Below are positions 63,386-64,000 of a stretch of 64,000 bases of DNA, piece by piece. Origin of the DNA: PALSA-894 sp963757565. GTDB taxonomy: Bacteria > Pseudomonadota > Alphaproteobacteria > Rhizobiales > Xanthobacteraceae. Both the position numbers and the translations under genes were made by a program. The stretch covers positions 70,977 to 134,976 of the forward strand of contig CAVWSB010000003.1 of NCBI GenBank assembly GCA_963757565.1. Reading direction: 5' to 3'. The notes beneath the pieces were generated by a model. The model searched no databases, was not told the origin of the DNA, and worked only from the letters and a program-made list of their open reading frames with translations. Each line of letters begins with the position of its first letter. Positions within the stretch are counted from its first letter, which is position 1.

Positions 63386-64000
63386 AGAAGCCGATCGTTC
63401 GCAAGCTGCGCTGTGCGGTCTACACCCGCAAGTCCAGCGAAGAGGGTCTGGAGCAGGAGTTCAACAGCCTCGATGCCCAGCGCGAGGCCTGCGAGGCCTA
63501 CATCGCCAGCCAGAAGCCGGAGGGCTGGGTGCTCGTGCCCGACCACTATGACGACGGCGGCATCTCCGGCGCGACGCTGGAGCGCCCTGCGCTGAAGCGG
63601 CTGCTCGCCGACATCGAGGCAGCACGCGTCGACGTGGTCGTCGTCTACAAGATCGACCGGCTCAGCCGCGCGCTGATGGATTTCGCCAAGCTGGTCGAGG
63701 TGTTCGACCGCAACAACGTGACCTTCGTCAGCGTCACGCAGTCGTTCAACACGACCACCATCATGGGCCGGCTGACGCTCAACATCCTGCTCTCCTTCGC
63801 CCAGTTCGAGCGCGAGGTGATCGGCGAGCGCATCCGCGACAAGTTCGCGGCCTCGCGCAAGAAGGGCATGTGGATGGGCGGCTTCGTGCCGCTCGGCTAC
63901 GACGTCAAGGATCGCAAGCTGGTCGTCAACGAGGCCGAGGCCGAGACCGTCCGGCTCATCTTCGAAAGATTCACGAAGACCGGGTCGGTGACCAAGCTGG
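63382..64000 (+). CDS. large serine recombinase (partial, runs off window)
   Basis: At least 206 residues, open to the window edge. N-terminal resolvase catalytic domain: RCAVYTRKSSEEGLEQEFNS with the nucleophile Ser in TRKSSEEG near residue 16, then DAQREACEAYIAS, YDDGGISGATLERPALKRLL, VVVYKIDRLSRALMDFAKL, SFNTTTIMGRLTLNILLSFA and QFEREVIGERIRDKF. A recombinase domain begins after GFVPLGYDV. It catalyses site-specific integration and excision, and is the likely integrase of the whole element, with the right att site beyond the window. Confidence 0.9.
   Translation, partial: MKKPIVRKLRCAVYTRKSSEEGLEQEFNSLDAQREACEAYIASQKPEGWVLVPDHYDDGGISGATLERPALKRLLADIEAARVDVVVVYKIDRLSRALMDFAKLVEVFDRNNVTFVSVTQSFNTTTIMGRLTLNILLSFAQFEREVIGERIRDKFAASRKKGMWMGGFVPLGYDVKDRKLVVNEAEAETVRLIFERFTKTGSVTKL

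Overview
The window looks like a chromosomal segment of a Bradyrhizobium-type alphaproteobacterium (order Hyphomicrobiales). The grounds are family-level: high GC, small DUF2934 and DUF3489 proteins, an HWE-family histidine kinase, stress-sigma-like GGAAC-N16-CGTT promoter elements, and a DUF2924 gene next to a large serine recombinase. I could run no database search, so the genus is an inference.

Left 14.9 kb (host chromosome): an alpha-glucan/trehalose cluster. On the minus strand lie a small membrane protein, a DUF2934 protein, glycogen debranching enzyme (glgX) and a zinc alcohol dehydrogenase. On the plus strand lie glycogen synthase (glgA), a stand-alone maltokinase (mak), and the tightly coupled set treZ-malQ-treY (8- and 4-nt overlaps), closed by a probable terminator at 14833-14890. 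Together they build and trim alpha-glucan, make trehalose from glucan ends (TreY then TreZ), and disproportionate short maltodextrins (MalQ).

15.0 kb to the right edge: a large prophage or phage-derived element, mostly on the minus strand. From right to left: serine recombinase (partial) and DUF2924; an ImmA-XRE operon with an alphaproteobacterial SOS box (GAAC-N7-GAAC); a sigma-like protein; a recombination/replication block (Sak4-like ATPase, PD-(D/E)XK nuclease, RecD-like helicase, HNH protein, primase/VapE helicase); a plus-strand cargo block (DUF2231 membrane protein plus PQQ-type sugar dehydrogenase); a RecD2 helicase and a RuvC-like resolvase flanking a nine-copy iteron-like array; small genes, a nucleoside phosphorylase and a ParB-methyltransferase; a second cargo block (receiver protein, HWE kinase, DUF3489, Crp/Fnr regulator); then a head-tail module in lambda order (terS, terL, gpW, portal, S49 protease/scaffold, gpD, gpE, joining protein, terminator, tail tube, chaperone, DUF6441, tape measure), lysis genes and tail fibres. 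A receiver protein and an AT-hook/H-NS-like protein sit as opposite-strand single genes inside the tail module.

Many phage genes are broken into overlapping reading frames. Wherever I could rejoin the pieces, nearly every break is a single extra base in the direction of translation, often in a short homopolymer, and removing it restores normal proteins and ATGA/TGATG junctions. I therefore list these as single genes with apparent frameshifts and flag the pattern as a finding. Insertion-type sequencing error is the most economical explanation; real decay cannot be excluded. The glucan/trehalose genes show none.
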